A DNA stretch of 29,142 nucleotides from positions 1,974,283 through 2,003,424 of the forward strand of contig NC_017390.1 of the NCBI RefSeq assembly GCF_000026985.1, given 5' to 3'. The position numbers were made by a program, and so were the translations under genes. Shown here piece by piece: positions 20,661 through 28,930 of the stretch (positions within the stretch are counted from its first letter, which is position 1; every line of letters begins with the position of its first letter). Under the pieces are notes generated by a model. The model was not told where the DNA came from, searched no databases, and saw only the letters and a program-made list of their open reading frames with translations. The stretch comes from Erwinia pyrifoliae DSM 12163 (GTDB taxonomy: Bacteria > Pseudomonadota > Gammaproteobacteria > Enterobacterales > Enterobacteriaceae).

Positions 20661-22336
20661 TGTCTCTGTTAGATACCTTTGTGCAGGTGTTTGAATTCGA
20701 CACCCGGCAGGCCGACGCGGCGTTTAAAAATGTCCGGCGTTCTACCGACGATATTATTGATGGTATGAAACGGGCGCAGCATGAAGCCGATAAAGCGGCA
20801 AAAAGCGTCAGTGATTTTGCCAGCGGCACGGAAACCAGCGTTGCCGCATTAGCCCAAAAAACGCTTGGGGTACTCGGCGAATTGTTGGGGGTATCGTCCA
20901 TCTTCAGCGAGTCTGTTTCACGCGCGGAAGAAGTAGAGGCGCTTGATAAGCTGGGTAAAAAGATAAACGTGGCGACGGCGGATGTCGATGCTTTCGCGGG
21001 TTCGGTTGCCGAACTGGGGGGCGCGAGGGAAAGCGCTCAGGCTGATTTGTCGGCAATGGCAAAAGCCTTTGGTGGCACCACGGACTCGATGGAAGAAATT
21101 CTTGCTACAGCAGATAAAGTAAAGGGGATGAACTTTGACAAAGCCAAAGCGCACCTTGCAAACCTGGGGGTGACGGACGACAAAACGATTGAGTTGATGA
21201 TGAAAGGCCGTCATGAGATGCAGCGCATGATGGGGCTGCAAAAAGCATACTCTGGCATTACCAAAGAGAGTATCGAACAGTCCAGGCGCTTTAACCAGGC
21301 CATGCAGGGGTTCAGGCAATCATCCGGCCTGTTAAAAAACAGCTTCCTCGAAATGGTGTTGCCTTACCTGACTAAGGGCATGGAATTCTTAAGTAAATTT
21401 GTTGGTTTTTGCCGGGAAAATAAGAACCTGATCGTCGGTTTTTTCCTCGCAGTTGGTGTGGCGGTCGCCGCGTACTACGTTCCTCCGATGCTTGCCGCAG
21501 CTAGCGCCACGCTGGCGGCAACCTGGCCAATACTCGCTATTATCGCCATCATTGCGGCGCTGGCCGCCGCGTTCGCACTGGTTTACGACGACATCATGAA
21601 TTTTATCGACGGTAATGATTCGATGATCGGGCGAATCCTTGATGCCTATCCTGAACTTAAACAGGTCGTTATGACGCTGTGGGAGGCATTCAAATCCCTG
21701 TTTGAGTACCTTTCAGGTGCCGCTAAATTCGTTGCTGATGTGGTGGTGGACGCTTACAACACCATGAATAACGCCCTGAACCAGTTTATTGACTGGTTGC
21801 CGGACTCAATAAAAAGTCTGGTTAAATGGGGAGCACAGTTCGGGGGCGTCTTCGATAACGTGGCGGATGCCGTTGTCGGCATATTTACCTGGATGTGGGA
21901 GCAGGTGCAGAAGGTGATTGGCGGGATTTGCGGCGGTCTGGATACAATCCAGAAAGGCTGGTCAGTCGTTGCGGGCTGGTTCGGTGCTGATGATGAAAAA
22001 GAACTCACCATAGAGCGCAAAATCAGCGCTGAGGGGGAAGTGACGCACCGTATTCCCGAAGCTGAACGTCCCTCGCCATTGCAGGATATACAAAATAGGG
22101 TAGGTCTTGGAAAAGCCCAAATTGCAGCGGCGAATAATCACCCCCTCAACCCCGTGACCAGCCAGGCGATTAGCAATCGTTCCAGCGTGAAGAATGAAAC
22201 CACCCTGAATATTGGGGAAGTGAAGGTTGAAACCAAGGCAACCGATGCGAAAGGCATGGCGGCGGGCATGAAAGACGCATTGCAGGAGCAGTTGCAGGAT
22301 TTGGGGCAGCAAACGCAAACGGGGCTGGCAATATGA
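20660..22336 (+). CDS. Tail tape measure protein
   Basis: 558 residues. The N-terminus is helical and Ala-rich, with coiled-coil character (RRSTDDIIDGMKRAQHEADK AAKSV). A hydrophobic stretch lies at about 258-310 (NLIVGFFLAVGVAVAAYY, ILAIIAIIAALAAAFALVYD), followed by DDIMNFIDGNDSMIGRI, a common tape-measure signature. It sets tail length and is ejected into the target. At roughly 0.15 nm per residue the tail would be about 80-85 nm, short for a myovirus. It starts on the stop of the chaperone extension. Confidence 0.85.
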   Translation: MSLLDTFVQVFEFDTRQADAAFKNVRRSTDDIIDGMKRAQHEADKAAKSVSDFASGTETSVAALAQKTLGVLGELLGVSSIFSESVSRAEEVEALDKLGKKINVATADVDAFAGSVAELGGARESAQADLSAMAKAFGGTTDSMEEILATADKVKGMNFDKAKAHLANLGVTDDKTIELMMKGRHEMQRMMGLQKAYSGITKESIEQSRRFNQAMQGFRQSSGLLKNSFLEMVLPYLTKGMEFLSKFVGFCRENKNLIVGFFLAVGVAVAAYYVPPMLAAASATLAATWPILAIIAIIAALAAAFALVYDDIMNFIDGNDSMIGRILDAYPELKQVVMTLWEAFKSLFEYLSGAAKFVADVVVDAYNTMNNALNQFIDWLPDSIKSLVKWGAQFGGVFDNVADAVVGIFTWMWEQVQKVIGGICGGLDTIQKGWSVVAGWFGADDEKELTIERKISAEGEVTHRIPEAERPSPLQDIQNRVGLGKAQIAAANNHPLNPVTSQAISNRSSVKNETTLNIGEVKVETKATDAKGMAAGMKDALQEQLQDLGQQTQTGLAI

Positions 22337-22842
22337 TCACTGACGTAAAAATCTTCGATACCGATAGTTTTACCACGCTGTTTGAAACCGCCAGCCCGAT
22401 AAAAATCACTATCCGCGACGAGCACAAGGCCACCACTTTTCAGGTCGAGTCAGGGGAAACCCGTAGCGATCATGTTGTTGTGCAGGCCGTGGAAATTGGC
22501 ATGGATCTGATTTTATCCGGTGAGCTTAAAAATGCTTTTGGCCTGATGCAACAAGCCTGGGAACAGAACAAGTTGGTAGGTATTCAGACCAGAGTCAAAA
22601 CCTACCGGCCCATGCTGCTGGTCAATTTCTACCACGATGAGACCGCGGAGATGGCCGATGCTATCCAGTTGTCTTTACGGTTCACCGAGTGGCGAAGTGT
22701 GACACCCGAATACGGCGAGCTACCGCCCAAAAAAGTTCAGAAGCCCTCACAATCCAGTACCGTTAAAAGGGGCGGCGCACAGACAAAATCGGTATCCGAA
22801 GATCGGAAAAAATCAGTTCTGGTCAGGGTATTGGGAGGATAA
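22333..22842 (+). CDS. Tail/baseplate protein, Dit-like N-terminal type
   Basis: 169 residues, overlapping the tape measure by ATGA. ASPIKITIRDEHKATTFQVE and SGETRSDHVVVQAVEIGMDL, then NFYHDETAEMADAIQLSLRF, resemble the β-rich baseplate protein that follows the tape measure in Pam3/AP22-like contractile tails. The last 35 residues are basic and Ser/Lys-rich. It probably forms the ring between tube and hub. Confidence 0.6.
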   Translation: MITDVKIFDTDSFTTLFETASPIKITIRDEHKATTFQVESGETRSDHVVVQAVEIGMDLILSGELKNAFGLMQQAWEQNKLVGIQTRVKTYRPMLLVNFYHDETAEMADAIQLSLRFTEWRSVTPEYGELPPKKVQKPSQSSTVKRGGAQTKSVSEDRKKSVLVRVLGG

Positions 22843-22848
22843 CGCACG

Positions 22849-23142
22849 ATGCGTGAAATACCGTTAAACCCGGTGCCAAACCAGCGCCTGCAAATGACCA
22901 TTAATGATAACCGCTGGGATCTGACGATCAAGGTCGCGCGAAATATGATGGTGTGTGATATTCGCCGCAATGATGAGGTGGTCATGCTGGCAACCAGGGC
23001 GATAACAGATGCACCCTTAATACCTTATTACCATCTGGCCTCAGCCGGTAATTTTGCGTTTATCACAGAACGCGATGCTCTGCCCTGGTATGAGGCATTT
23101 GGCAAAACGCAAAGCCTGGTGTTCTGGGGGCCGGATGATTGA
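22849..23142 (+). CDS. Baseplate plug protein (Pam3 gp18-like)
   Basis: 97 residues. MREIPLNPVPNQRLQMTIND, NRWDLTIKVARNMMVCDIRR and the end AFGKTQSLVFWGP match the small baseplate plug family of contractile phages. This protein closes the channel beneath the tube. Its stop overlaps the start of the hub gene. Confidence 0.7.
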   Translation: MREIPLNPVPNQRLQMTINDNRWDLTIKVARNMMVCDIRRNDEVVMLATRAITDAPLIPYYHLASAGNFAFITERDALPWYEAFGKTQSLVFWGPDD

Positions 23143-23950
23143 TTTAAGGCGGATCAGGGTAGGGGTCGAAGTCAGCGGGCGTATACAGTGGTATGAGGGG
23201 ATGCGTGTTAAGGCCAGCGGCACCAAATATGCGAATCCGTTGCAGAATGAATGCACGGTCAGCATTGATGGCCTGAATGCGACCACCCGCAATATGTTGT
23301 TGACGGAAACCAGCCCGTATAACAAAAGCAAGCAGCCCTCCCGGCTTATACTGGAAGCCGGGCGGGTGAGTACCGGCGTATTTCGCCTTTTCGTGGGGGA
23401 TATTGTCAGTGCTGAACCCTCCAGCCCGCCTGACGTGACGCTAACGCTGAAAGCAAAAACGGGTAACGGCAGTGCGCGGGATATTGTGGCAACGTCCTCC
23501 GGCGCGATGAGTAAGCTGAGTGAGATATCCGCAGGGGTTGCGCGGGACTGCGGTGTACGTCTGGATTTTCAGGCCACGGATAAAAATATCGCTAACTGGT
23601 ATTTTTGTGGCTCAAAGCTGAAACAGGTCGAGCGATTGCAGGATGGTGGCGGCGTTAAAGCCTTTATCGATGATGATGTTCTGTATGTGAAGGACGAAGC
23701 CAGGGCAGTCAAAGGGCGTATCAAAATCGTCAACCAGAATAGCGGTATGGTCGGGCTACCCAAGGCCACCGAAAAAGGACTTGATGTTACCTGGCTTATC
23801 GACGGTGAATCCAGCCTGGGCGGTACGTTACGGCTGGAGAGTAAATTTAACCCTTCTTTAGATGGTGATTACATCATCGAGCAACTTAAGTTCGATGTTG
23901 AGTCACACGACGATCCCTTCTTTTATCAGGCCACCTGTAAACGGGCTTAA
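23135..23950 (+). CDS. Baseplate hub protein (gpD-like)
   Basis: 271 residues from the ATG at 23135, preceded by GGGGG and overlapping the plug gene. RIRVGVEVSGRIQWYEGMRV, KYANPLQNECTVSIDGLNAT and ESKFNPSLDGDYIIEQLKFD match hub proteins of the P2 gpD/T4 gp27 type. The hub connects the tube to the spike encoded next. The frame is intact. Confidence 0.7.
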   Translation: MIDLRRIRVGVEVSGRIQWYEGMRVKASGTKYANPLQNECTVSIDGLNATTRNMLLTETSPYNKSKQPSRLILEAGRVSTGVFRLFVGDIVSAEPSSPPDVTLTLKAKTGNGSARDIVATSSGAMSKLSEISAGVARDCGVRLDFQATDKNIANWYFCGSKLKQVERLQDGGGVKAFIDDDVLYVKDEARAVKGRIKIVNQNSGMVGLPKATEKGLDVTWLIDGESSLGGTLRLESKFNPSLDGDYIIEQLKFDVESHDDPFFYQATCKRA

Positions 23951-23953
23951 CCA

Positions 23954-24646
23954 ATGAACAAACCGAATACCGATATTGCCAGTGAATCCAGTCTGGCAGG
24001 GCAGCTTATGGGCGCTTTTCGTCACCTGATGATGAACACCGACGATATGTTACCCGCAACGGTGGTCAGCTATGACGATGCCACCAACCGTGCGGTGATC
24101 AAACCGCTGGTGATGATGGTGTCAACCGAAGGGCAGAGAATCCCCCGCGCCCCGGTTCATAATATTCCCGTTTTCCGCTTTGGCGGCGGCGGGTTCTTTA
24201 TCCGTGTACCGCTAAAACCGGGGGATTTTGGCTGGCTGAAAGCCAATGACCGCGATATCAGTCTGATTTTTCAGCGCGGCGGTCTGGAGGAGGAGCCTAA
24301 TACCCACCGGCTGAAATCATTCAGTGATGCGATGTTTTTTCCTGACAGCGTGAAAGGTTGGGCGGTGGATGGCAAAAATATTGATGCGCTGGTGATCCAG
24401 TCGCTGGATGGCCGCGTGTGTCTGGCGTTGCATACCGGGCAGGCGGTGCTGGATACGCCAGTGTTTGAAGTTAACGCCGCTGAGAGCATTTTTAACGGCA
24501 ACGTGACGGTGAACGGTAATCACCAGACCAACGGTAACAGTGAATCAAGCGGCGGATTGATGCGGCATAACGGTAAGAATATTGGGGCGGATCACCAGCA
24601 TGGCGGTGTTCAGCCGGGATCGGGCAACAGCGGGGGGCCGGTATGA
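23954..24646 (+). CDS. Membrane-puncturing spike (Gp138/gp45-like)
   Basis: 230 residues. The N-terminal OB-fold region (LPATVVSYDDATNRAVIKPL, PVHNIPVFRFGGGGFFIRVP) is followed by a repetitive β-helix (NAAESIFNGNVTVNGNHQTN). The end GADHQHGGVQPGSGNSGGPV carries an HxH near the tip, as in spikes that bind a metal ion at the apex. This is the needle that pierces the outer membrane on contraction. It is followed by an ATGA overlap with the gp25-like gene. Confidence 0.82.
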   Translation: MNKPNTDIASESSLAGQLMGAFRHLMMNTDDMLPATVVSYDDATNRAVIKPLVMMVSTEGQRIPRAPVHNIPVFRFGGGGFFIRVPLKPGDFGWLKANDRDISLIFQRGGLEEEPNTHRLKSFSDAMFFPDSVKGWAVDGKNIDALVIQSLDGRVCLALHTGQAVLDTPVFEVNAAESIFNGNVTVNGNHQTNGNSESSGGLMRHNGKNIGADHQHGGVQPGSGNSGGPV

Positions 24647-24987
24647 TGACGTTTGATGTTAATGAAAGTAATGATATTTACCTCGGAAACGATGGCAACC
24701 TGGCTTCGGTTCGTGATCAAGCGGCGGTGAAAAATTACTGCATGCACTATGCCAGAGCGTTACGGGGTGAAATGCTGCACAGGATGGACAAGGGAATACC
24801 GTACTGGAAAACCACCTTTGGCCGCGATGCTGATTTACCGATGTTTGAGGCGGCGTTCCGCGAGCGTATGCGGGAAATTTCACAGGTTCTGGCGGTCGAT
24901 TCCTTTTCTGCATCCATTGAAAACAGCCAGCTTCATTACATCGCCGTGATCAGCACCCTCTACGGGAGGATAACGCTGAATGTCTGA
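24643..24987 (+). CDS. Baseplate wedge protein gp25/GpW-like
   Basis: 114 residues beginning MMTFDVNESNDIYLGNDGNL, with YARALRGEMLHRMDKGIPYW and FRERMREISQVLAVDSF. This is the small lysozyme-fold-like wedge protein that starts sheath polymerisation. Its short length and position between spike and gpJ are standard. Confidence 0.8.
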   Translation: MMTFDVNESNDIYLGNDGNLASVRDQAAVKNYCMHYARALRGEMLHRMDKGIPYWKTTFGRDADLPMFEAAFRERMREISQVLAVDSFSASIENSQLHYIAVISTLYGRITLNV

Positions 24988-26167
24988 TTATCGGTTTATA
25001 ACAAGCACAGGGGTGATTATCCCTGACACCTCCACGTTGCGGGAGCAGGTTGAAAATGAGTACCGTGATGTGTTTGGTCAGGAAATTGACCTGTCGCCGG
25101 AAACGCCGCAGGGGCTACTTGTCACAATGGAGGTGGAAAACCGCGACGCCATCGTCCGCAATAACGCAGAACTGGCGAACCAGATTAACCCGGATATTGC
25201 CGGGGGGATCTTCCTTGATGCTATCTGGGCGCTGATGGGCGGGCAGCGACTGCCCGCAACGCATTCTTTTTTAACGAATGTTGAATTTGCTGGTGTTCCA
25301 CAGACCCGTATTCCGAAAGGCTCTCTGGCCGAAACGCAGACAGGGGATGCGTTTGAAACGACCAGCGTATTGATTATCGGGAATGATGGGGTAACAAAAG
25401 GCGATATGCGCTCGGTTGAAACCGGCCCGGTAGGCTGTGGGGCGGGTAAACTTGTCCGGGTGGCAAGTTCGGTTCTTGGCTGGGAAACGGTAAACAATCC
25501 GGCTGATGCGGTGCCGGGGAGGGTAGCGGAATCCGACATTCGTACCCGGCGGCGTCGCAGAAATACGCTCGCCAAAAACACGGTGAGTGTCGGAGAGGCG
25601 ATCACCTCGGCACTGTACGATATCGAAGGTGTGGAATCTCTGTCGTATCGTGAAAACTATACGGATGCGGATCGGGTTATTGATGGCGTTCCGCTGGTTA
25701 AACACAGTATCTATGTTTGTGTCGATGGCGGGCCGCGTGAGGAAATCGCTGTTGCCCTGCTACGCACCAAAACAGTGGGTGCCGCATACAACGGCAGTGA
25801 AACGGTTGAGGTGACAGAACCGTCCAGCGGTCAGGTGTACAACGTCAAATTTGACAGGCCAAAGGAAACTACCGTGTTTTGTCGGGTGACGGTGCGCAAG
25901 AGTTCCTTTGATGCCCAGACTCTGATCCCCGATGCGGTTGAAAAATGGGTAGCTGGTGAAACCGATACCGATGATGGCCTGGCGGTCGGGCGTGACGTTT
26001 CGCCATTTGAAATTGCGGCGGCGGTCAATGCGGCTGAACCGCGATTATTTGTGCTGAAGGTCGAGTTATCCACCGATGGCGTGACCTGGTCAACAGACGC
26101 GATCCCCGTGCAGATAAACGCTGTTGCCAGACTCCGGCGCAACGCCGTGCAGGTGGTTATCTTATGA
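24980..26167 (+). CDS. Baseplate protein J-like
   Basis: 395 residues overlapping the gp25-like gene by 8 bp. STLREQVENEYRDVFGQEID, LSPETPQGLLVTMEVENRDA, then FLDAIWALMGGQRLPATHSF and VEFAGVPQTRIPKGSLAETQ TGDAFETT are diagnostic of Baseplate_J proteins (T4 gp6 equivalents). They form the wedge ring that triggers contraction. The following gene overlaps it by ATGA. Confidence 0.9.
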   Translation: MSDYRFITSTGVIIPDTSTLREQVENEYRDVFGQEIDLSPETPQGLLVTMEVENRDAIVRNNAELANQINPDIAGGIFLDAIWALMGGQRLPATHSFLTNVEFAGVPQTRIPKGSLAETQTGDAFETTSVLIIGNDGVTKGDMRSVETGPVGCGAGKLVRVASSVLGWETVNNPADAVPGRVAESDIRTRRRRRNTLAKNTVSVGEAITSALYDIEGVESLSYRENYTDADRVIDGVPLVKHSIYVCVDGGPREEIAVALLRTKTVGAAYNGSETVEVTEPSSGQVYNVKFDRPKETTVFCRVTVRKSSFDAQTLIPDAVEKWVAGETDTDDGLAVGRDVSPFEIAAAVNAAEPRLFVLKVELSTDGVTWSTDAIPVQINAVARLRRNAVQVVIL

Positions 26168-26817
26168 CAATACAGTCCCTTGATTTTCATTCCGACATGC
26201 TGAAAGCCATTCTGTGGCAGTATGAAAATGCGAACAATCTTAAAGCGCTGGCACACTATAAATCTGCGTATTTCAGCAGGTCTTCCGTGGATTTCTGGCG
26301 TAACTGGTATAGGAATGTATTTAATATCGATACCGCGAATGATTTTGGCCTGGCGGTGTGGAGCCGCATTCTGGATGTACCGCTGGGTATTGATGTGCCT
26401 CCCAGCGACAAAAATAAAAGGGGTTATGGTTTCGGCGCTAATAAGCGCAATTTCAAATCCAACTTCAGGCGTAACGCCGATTACACGCTGACGTTAACCA
26501 CAGAGCAAAAGCGCCTGCTGGTGAGAATGCGCTATTTCACCCTGACGGAAAGCCCGACGATAACCAATATCAACGCCTTTCTTCAGCGCTTTTTTAGCGA
26601 TGAAAACGGCAGCGTATTTGTCCTCGATCCCCTCGATATGTCTTACATCTGGTACGTGTTCAATTTCAACCCCGATGAAAGATTGCGCCTGCTGCTTGAT
26701 AACTTTGACCTGTTACCCCGACCTTCGGGTGTAGGTGCCAAATACCGTATTGTCACCCGCACGGCATTTGGCTTTGGCGAAAAACGTAAAAACTTCACAG
26801 ATAACTTCGGAAACTAA
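26164..26817 (+). CDS. Baseplate wedge/tail protein I equivalent (DUF2612)
   Basis: 217 residues. FWRNWYRNVFNIDTANDFGL, AVWSRILDVPLGI, FGFGANKRNFKSNFRR-like repeats and LPRPSGVGAKYRIVTRTAFG FGE are features of DUF2612. It occupies the gpI position after gpJ and links the wedge to the fibre. The paired FGxxxKxNFxxNF motifs (near 110-125 and the C-terminus) are a visible internal repeat. Confidence 0.75.
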   Translation: MTIQSLDFHSDMLKAILWQYENANNLKALAHYKSAYFSRSSVDFWRNWYRNVFNIDTANDFGLAVWSRILDVPLGIDVPPSDKNKRGYGFGANKRNFKSNFRRNADYTLTLTTEQKRLLVRMRYFTLTESPTITNINAFLQRFFSDENGSVFVLDPLDMSYIWYVFNFNPDERLRLLLDNFDLLPRPSGVGAKYRIVTRTAFGFGEKRKNFTDNFGN

Positions 26818-26820
26818 ATC

Positions 26821-27756
26821 ATGACTAAAGTGTTTAAAACGCCCTTCGCTGCGCAGGGTGACAGAACTGCTGTGCCTGTAGAAACGCAGGATGACGGTTC
26901 GGTATCTTACACTCAGGGCTACGGCTATGACTATGAGCGTGACCAGACAACAGATCCGGCAGCGAAGGATATTGAACGTGAGAAGATGAATGCGCTTTTC
27001 CACGATGTTACCGAAGCAGTGGGGGAGGTTCAGGCGTTCGGTGCCGCCGTTTGGTCTGAGGACGGAAAACCTTACGCAATTCGGTCACAGGCTTACTACG
27101 GTAAGAAATTGTGGCAATCGAAGATTGGAAACAATAATGAAGAACCCGGTAAAGGGAGTGGATGGGTCGAATTTAAAGCGGATGTAAACCCCGTTGATAT
27201 GCTCTACCCGATCGGGATTGTGACGTGGTTCGCTCAGAAAAAAGACCCGAATAAGCTATTCCCCGGTACAACGTGGAAATATATTGGTGAAAACCGCACA
27301 ATCCGCCTGGCCAGCGCCAACGGCAGCGATGTGATGACAACGGGCGGCTCTGATTCGGTCACGCTGGCGGTAGGAAATATTCCCGCACACGGCCATACGT
27401 TTTCGGCTAATACCGGTAGTTTTGATTATGGAACTAAAGGAACAAGCACATTTGATTATGGTAACAAAGTTACCGATACCCAGGGCAGCCATACCCACTC
27501 ATATAATGAAGTGATACCTCGCGGCGCTTCTGGTATGGATATTGGCGGTATTTGGGAAACCACAATCAGGGGAAGTGATACATCTACAGCCGGTGCTCAT
27601 GCTCATAATGTCGCAATCGGCGCACACGGTCATACTGTAGAAATCGGCGCACACTCACACTCTGTTTCAGGCACAACAGCCAACACCGGAGCAGGAACAG
27701 CGATAAACGTGACCAATGCCTTCATTAAATTAATGGGCTGGTATCGCAGCGCATAA
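26821..27756 (+). CDS. Tail fibre with histidine-rich (HxH) tip
   Basis: 311 residues, the last gene of the tail operon. The N-terminal baseplate-attachment part (residues 1-120) includes YTQGYGYDYERD and a carbohydrate-module-like AVWSEDGKPYAIRSQAYYGK. Residues about 124-190 match the tail-collar/gp10 C-terminal type (DVNPVDMLYPIGIVTWFAQK, PGTTWKYIGENRTIRLA). The tip then has five HxH motifs (190-192, 224-226, 260-262, 269-271, 278-280) and FDYG repeats, as in metal-bound tips of T4-type fibres. No fibre chaperone gene follows. It should decide target specificity. Confidence 0.82.
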   Translation: MTKVFKTPFAAQGDRTAVPVETQDDGSVSYTQGYGYDYERDQTTDPAAKDIEREKMNALFHDVTEAVGEVQAFGAAVWSEDGKPYAIRSQAYYGKKLWQSKIGNNNEEPGKGSGWVEFKADVNPVDMLYPIGIVTWFAQKKDPNKLFPGTTWKYIGENRTIRLASANGSDVMTTGGSDSVTLAVGNIPAHGHTFSANTGSFDYGTKGTSTFDYGNKVTDTQGSHTHSYNEVIPRGASGMDIGGIWETTIRGSDTSTAGAHAHNVAIGAHGHTVEIGAHSHSVSGTTANTGAGTAINVTNAFIKLMGWYRSA

Positions 27757-27770
27757 TATAAATATGTTGT

Positions 27771-27796
27771 AGCCCGTTATACGGGCTGTTTTTTTT
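27771..27796 (+). terminator. Terminator of the tail operon
   Basis: AGCCCGT (27771-27777) pairs with ACGGGCT (27781-27787) around TAT and is followed by G and a long T-run. It ends rightward transcription just after the fibre gene. It overlaps the last codons of the convergent acyltransferase gene. Confidence 0.88.
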
Positions 27797-28892
27797 TGTG
27801 GGCTATTTTTGAGAGGAGGAAGCTTCTAAGTTTGATTGATAGCTTATGCTCAACATATTTATATGATAGACCAGATAAGTAAAACGTTAGGGTCAAAGAT
27901 ATAACGAAAAGTAGTACGCGCATGCTAATATTAGAAAAAATATGTTCATTACCGGATATAAGTTTAATGACTTTTCGCAAAATACCCTGTGCCGCCTCAT
28001 GCAATAAATATATTGAAAATGAAATGTTCCCCACATGCATGATTAAACTGTTGATTTTTATTTTTCCCGTTGCTCCAAGCTTTAGCATTGCAATCATCAA
28101 CAGAGCTGATGGAATGGCCCACGCAGTGATTCTTGAGTTAAAATAAAAAGGTGAGTATAAATTAATTGCATAGGTTAAAATTAATGTGGGTATTAAAATC
28201 AGCCAACCTATTGAAAGGTCGCTATCCATTTTACTGAATACGTAATAAACAAGTATGCCAATTATGAATTCAAGTGTTATTGGATTTGTCATTAATCCCA
28301 GGTAGAACCATTCAAAGTTAAATCCGCTAAAACCATAGCTGTCTGGGGCGCCATATATAATGATTGGTGCAAGTAGTGTTATCGCCATAAATCCAGCGGT
28401 GAAAGGCCATTTCATTTTTCCGAACAGGAACGAAATAGAAACAATTAGATAGAAATACATTTCGTAGTTTAGAGTCCAGCCTTGCCCTACACGAGCACCA
28501 CCATATCCTGGTCCCAGACTATCTGGTGGAAGCCCACCCAATGGTATAAATAGCAGAGACTTTCCCGTTTCTATGAACGATTCCATACTATGTCCAGCAC
28601 TAAAAATTGTGACCAAATAATATAACGGAACAATCCTTGAAACACGTTTTATTAGGTACTCCATCCCAGCACAAAATCCAGAAGACTGATTTTCCACGGT
28701 ATGTGCAGCTATAAACCCGGATATGATAAAAAACAGATCCACACCAGACCATCCGTGGCTAAATATGATGGCTAAAGGGCTACCTGGATCAAGTTTTAAT
28801 GTTATACCATAATGGAAAAATACAACTAATAATGCTGCAAAGCCACGCAAAGCTTGTATGGAATCTATAGTTTTTTTCGGGTATGTTATCAC
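27777..28892 (-). CDS. Acyltransferase-3 family membrane protein (OafA/O-acetyltransferase type)
   Basis: 371 residues from a GTG start. QALRGFAALLVVFFHYG (Arg16, His27) and HGWSGVDLFFIISGF (46-60) are the signature of the acyltransferase-3 family. About ten hydrophobic membrane segments follow. Such enzymes add acetyl or other acyl groups to O-antigen or other surface sugars. It is much more AT-rich than the tail genes and points the other way, so it is a later addition (moron). Its last codons (KKKQPV) are encoded by the tail-operon terminator. A surface-modification role is likely. Substrate unknown. Confidence 0.83.
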   Translation of the reverse strand: MITYPKKTIDSIQALRGFAALLVVFFHYGITLKLDPGSPLAIIFSHGWSGVDLFFIISGFIAAHTVENQSSGFCAGMEYLIKRVSRIVPLYYLVTIFSAGHSMESFIETGKSLLFIPLGGLPPDSLGPGYGGARVGQGWTLNYEMYFYLIVSISFLFGKMKWPFTAGFMAITLLAPIIIYGAPDSYGFSGFNFEWFYLGLMTNPITLEFIIGILVYYVFSKMDSDLSIGWLILIPTLILTYAINLYSPFYFNSRITAWAIPSALLMIAMLKLGATGKIKINSLIMHVGNISFSIYLLHEAAQGILRKVIKLISGNEHIFSNISMRVLLFVISLTLTFYLSGLSYKYVEHKLSIKLRSFLLSKIAHKKKQPV

Positions 28893-28930
28893 GGAAATTA
28901 TCTCGTCTTTATTAAAGGCTCTTACGAGGC

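Noticed and set aside
22138..22436. Minus-strand frames opposite the tape measure and the following gene
   Set aside because: They oppose well-supported tail genes and show no signals of expression.
27601..27700. Short direct repeats that could suggest a CRISPR or att repeat
   Set aside because: The repeats encode the regular HxH segments of the fibre protein. There is no spacer pattern and no matching copy near the left end.
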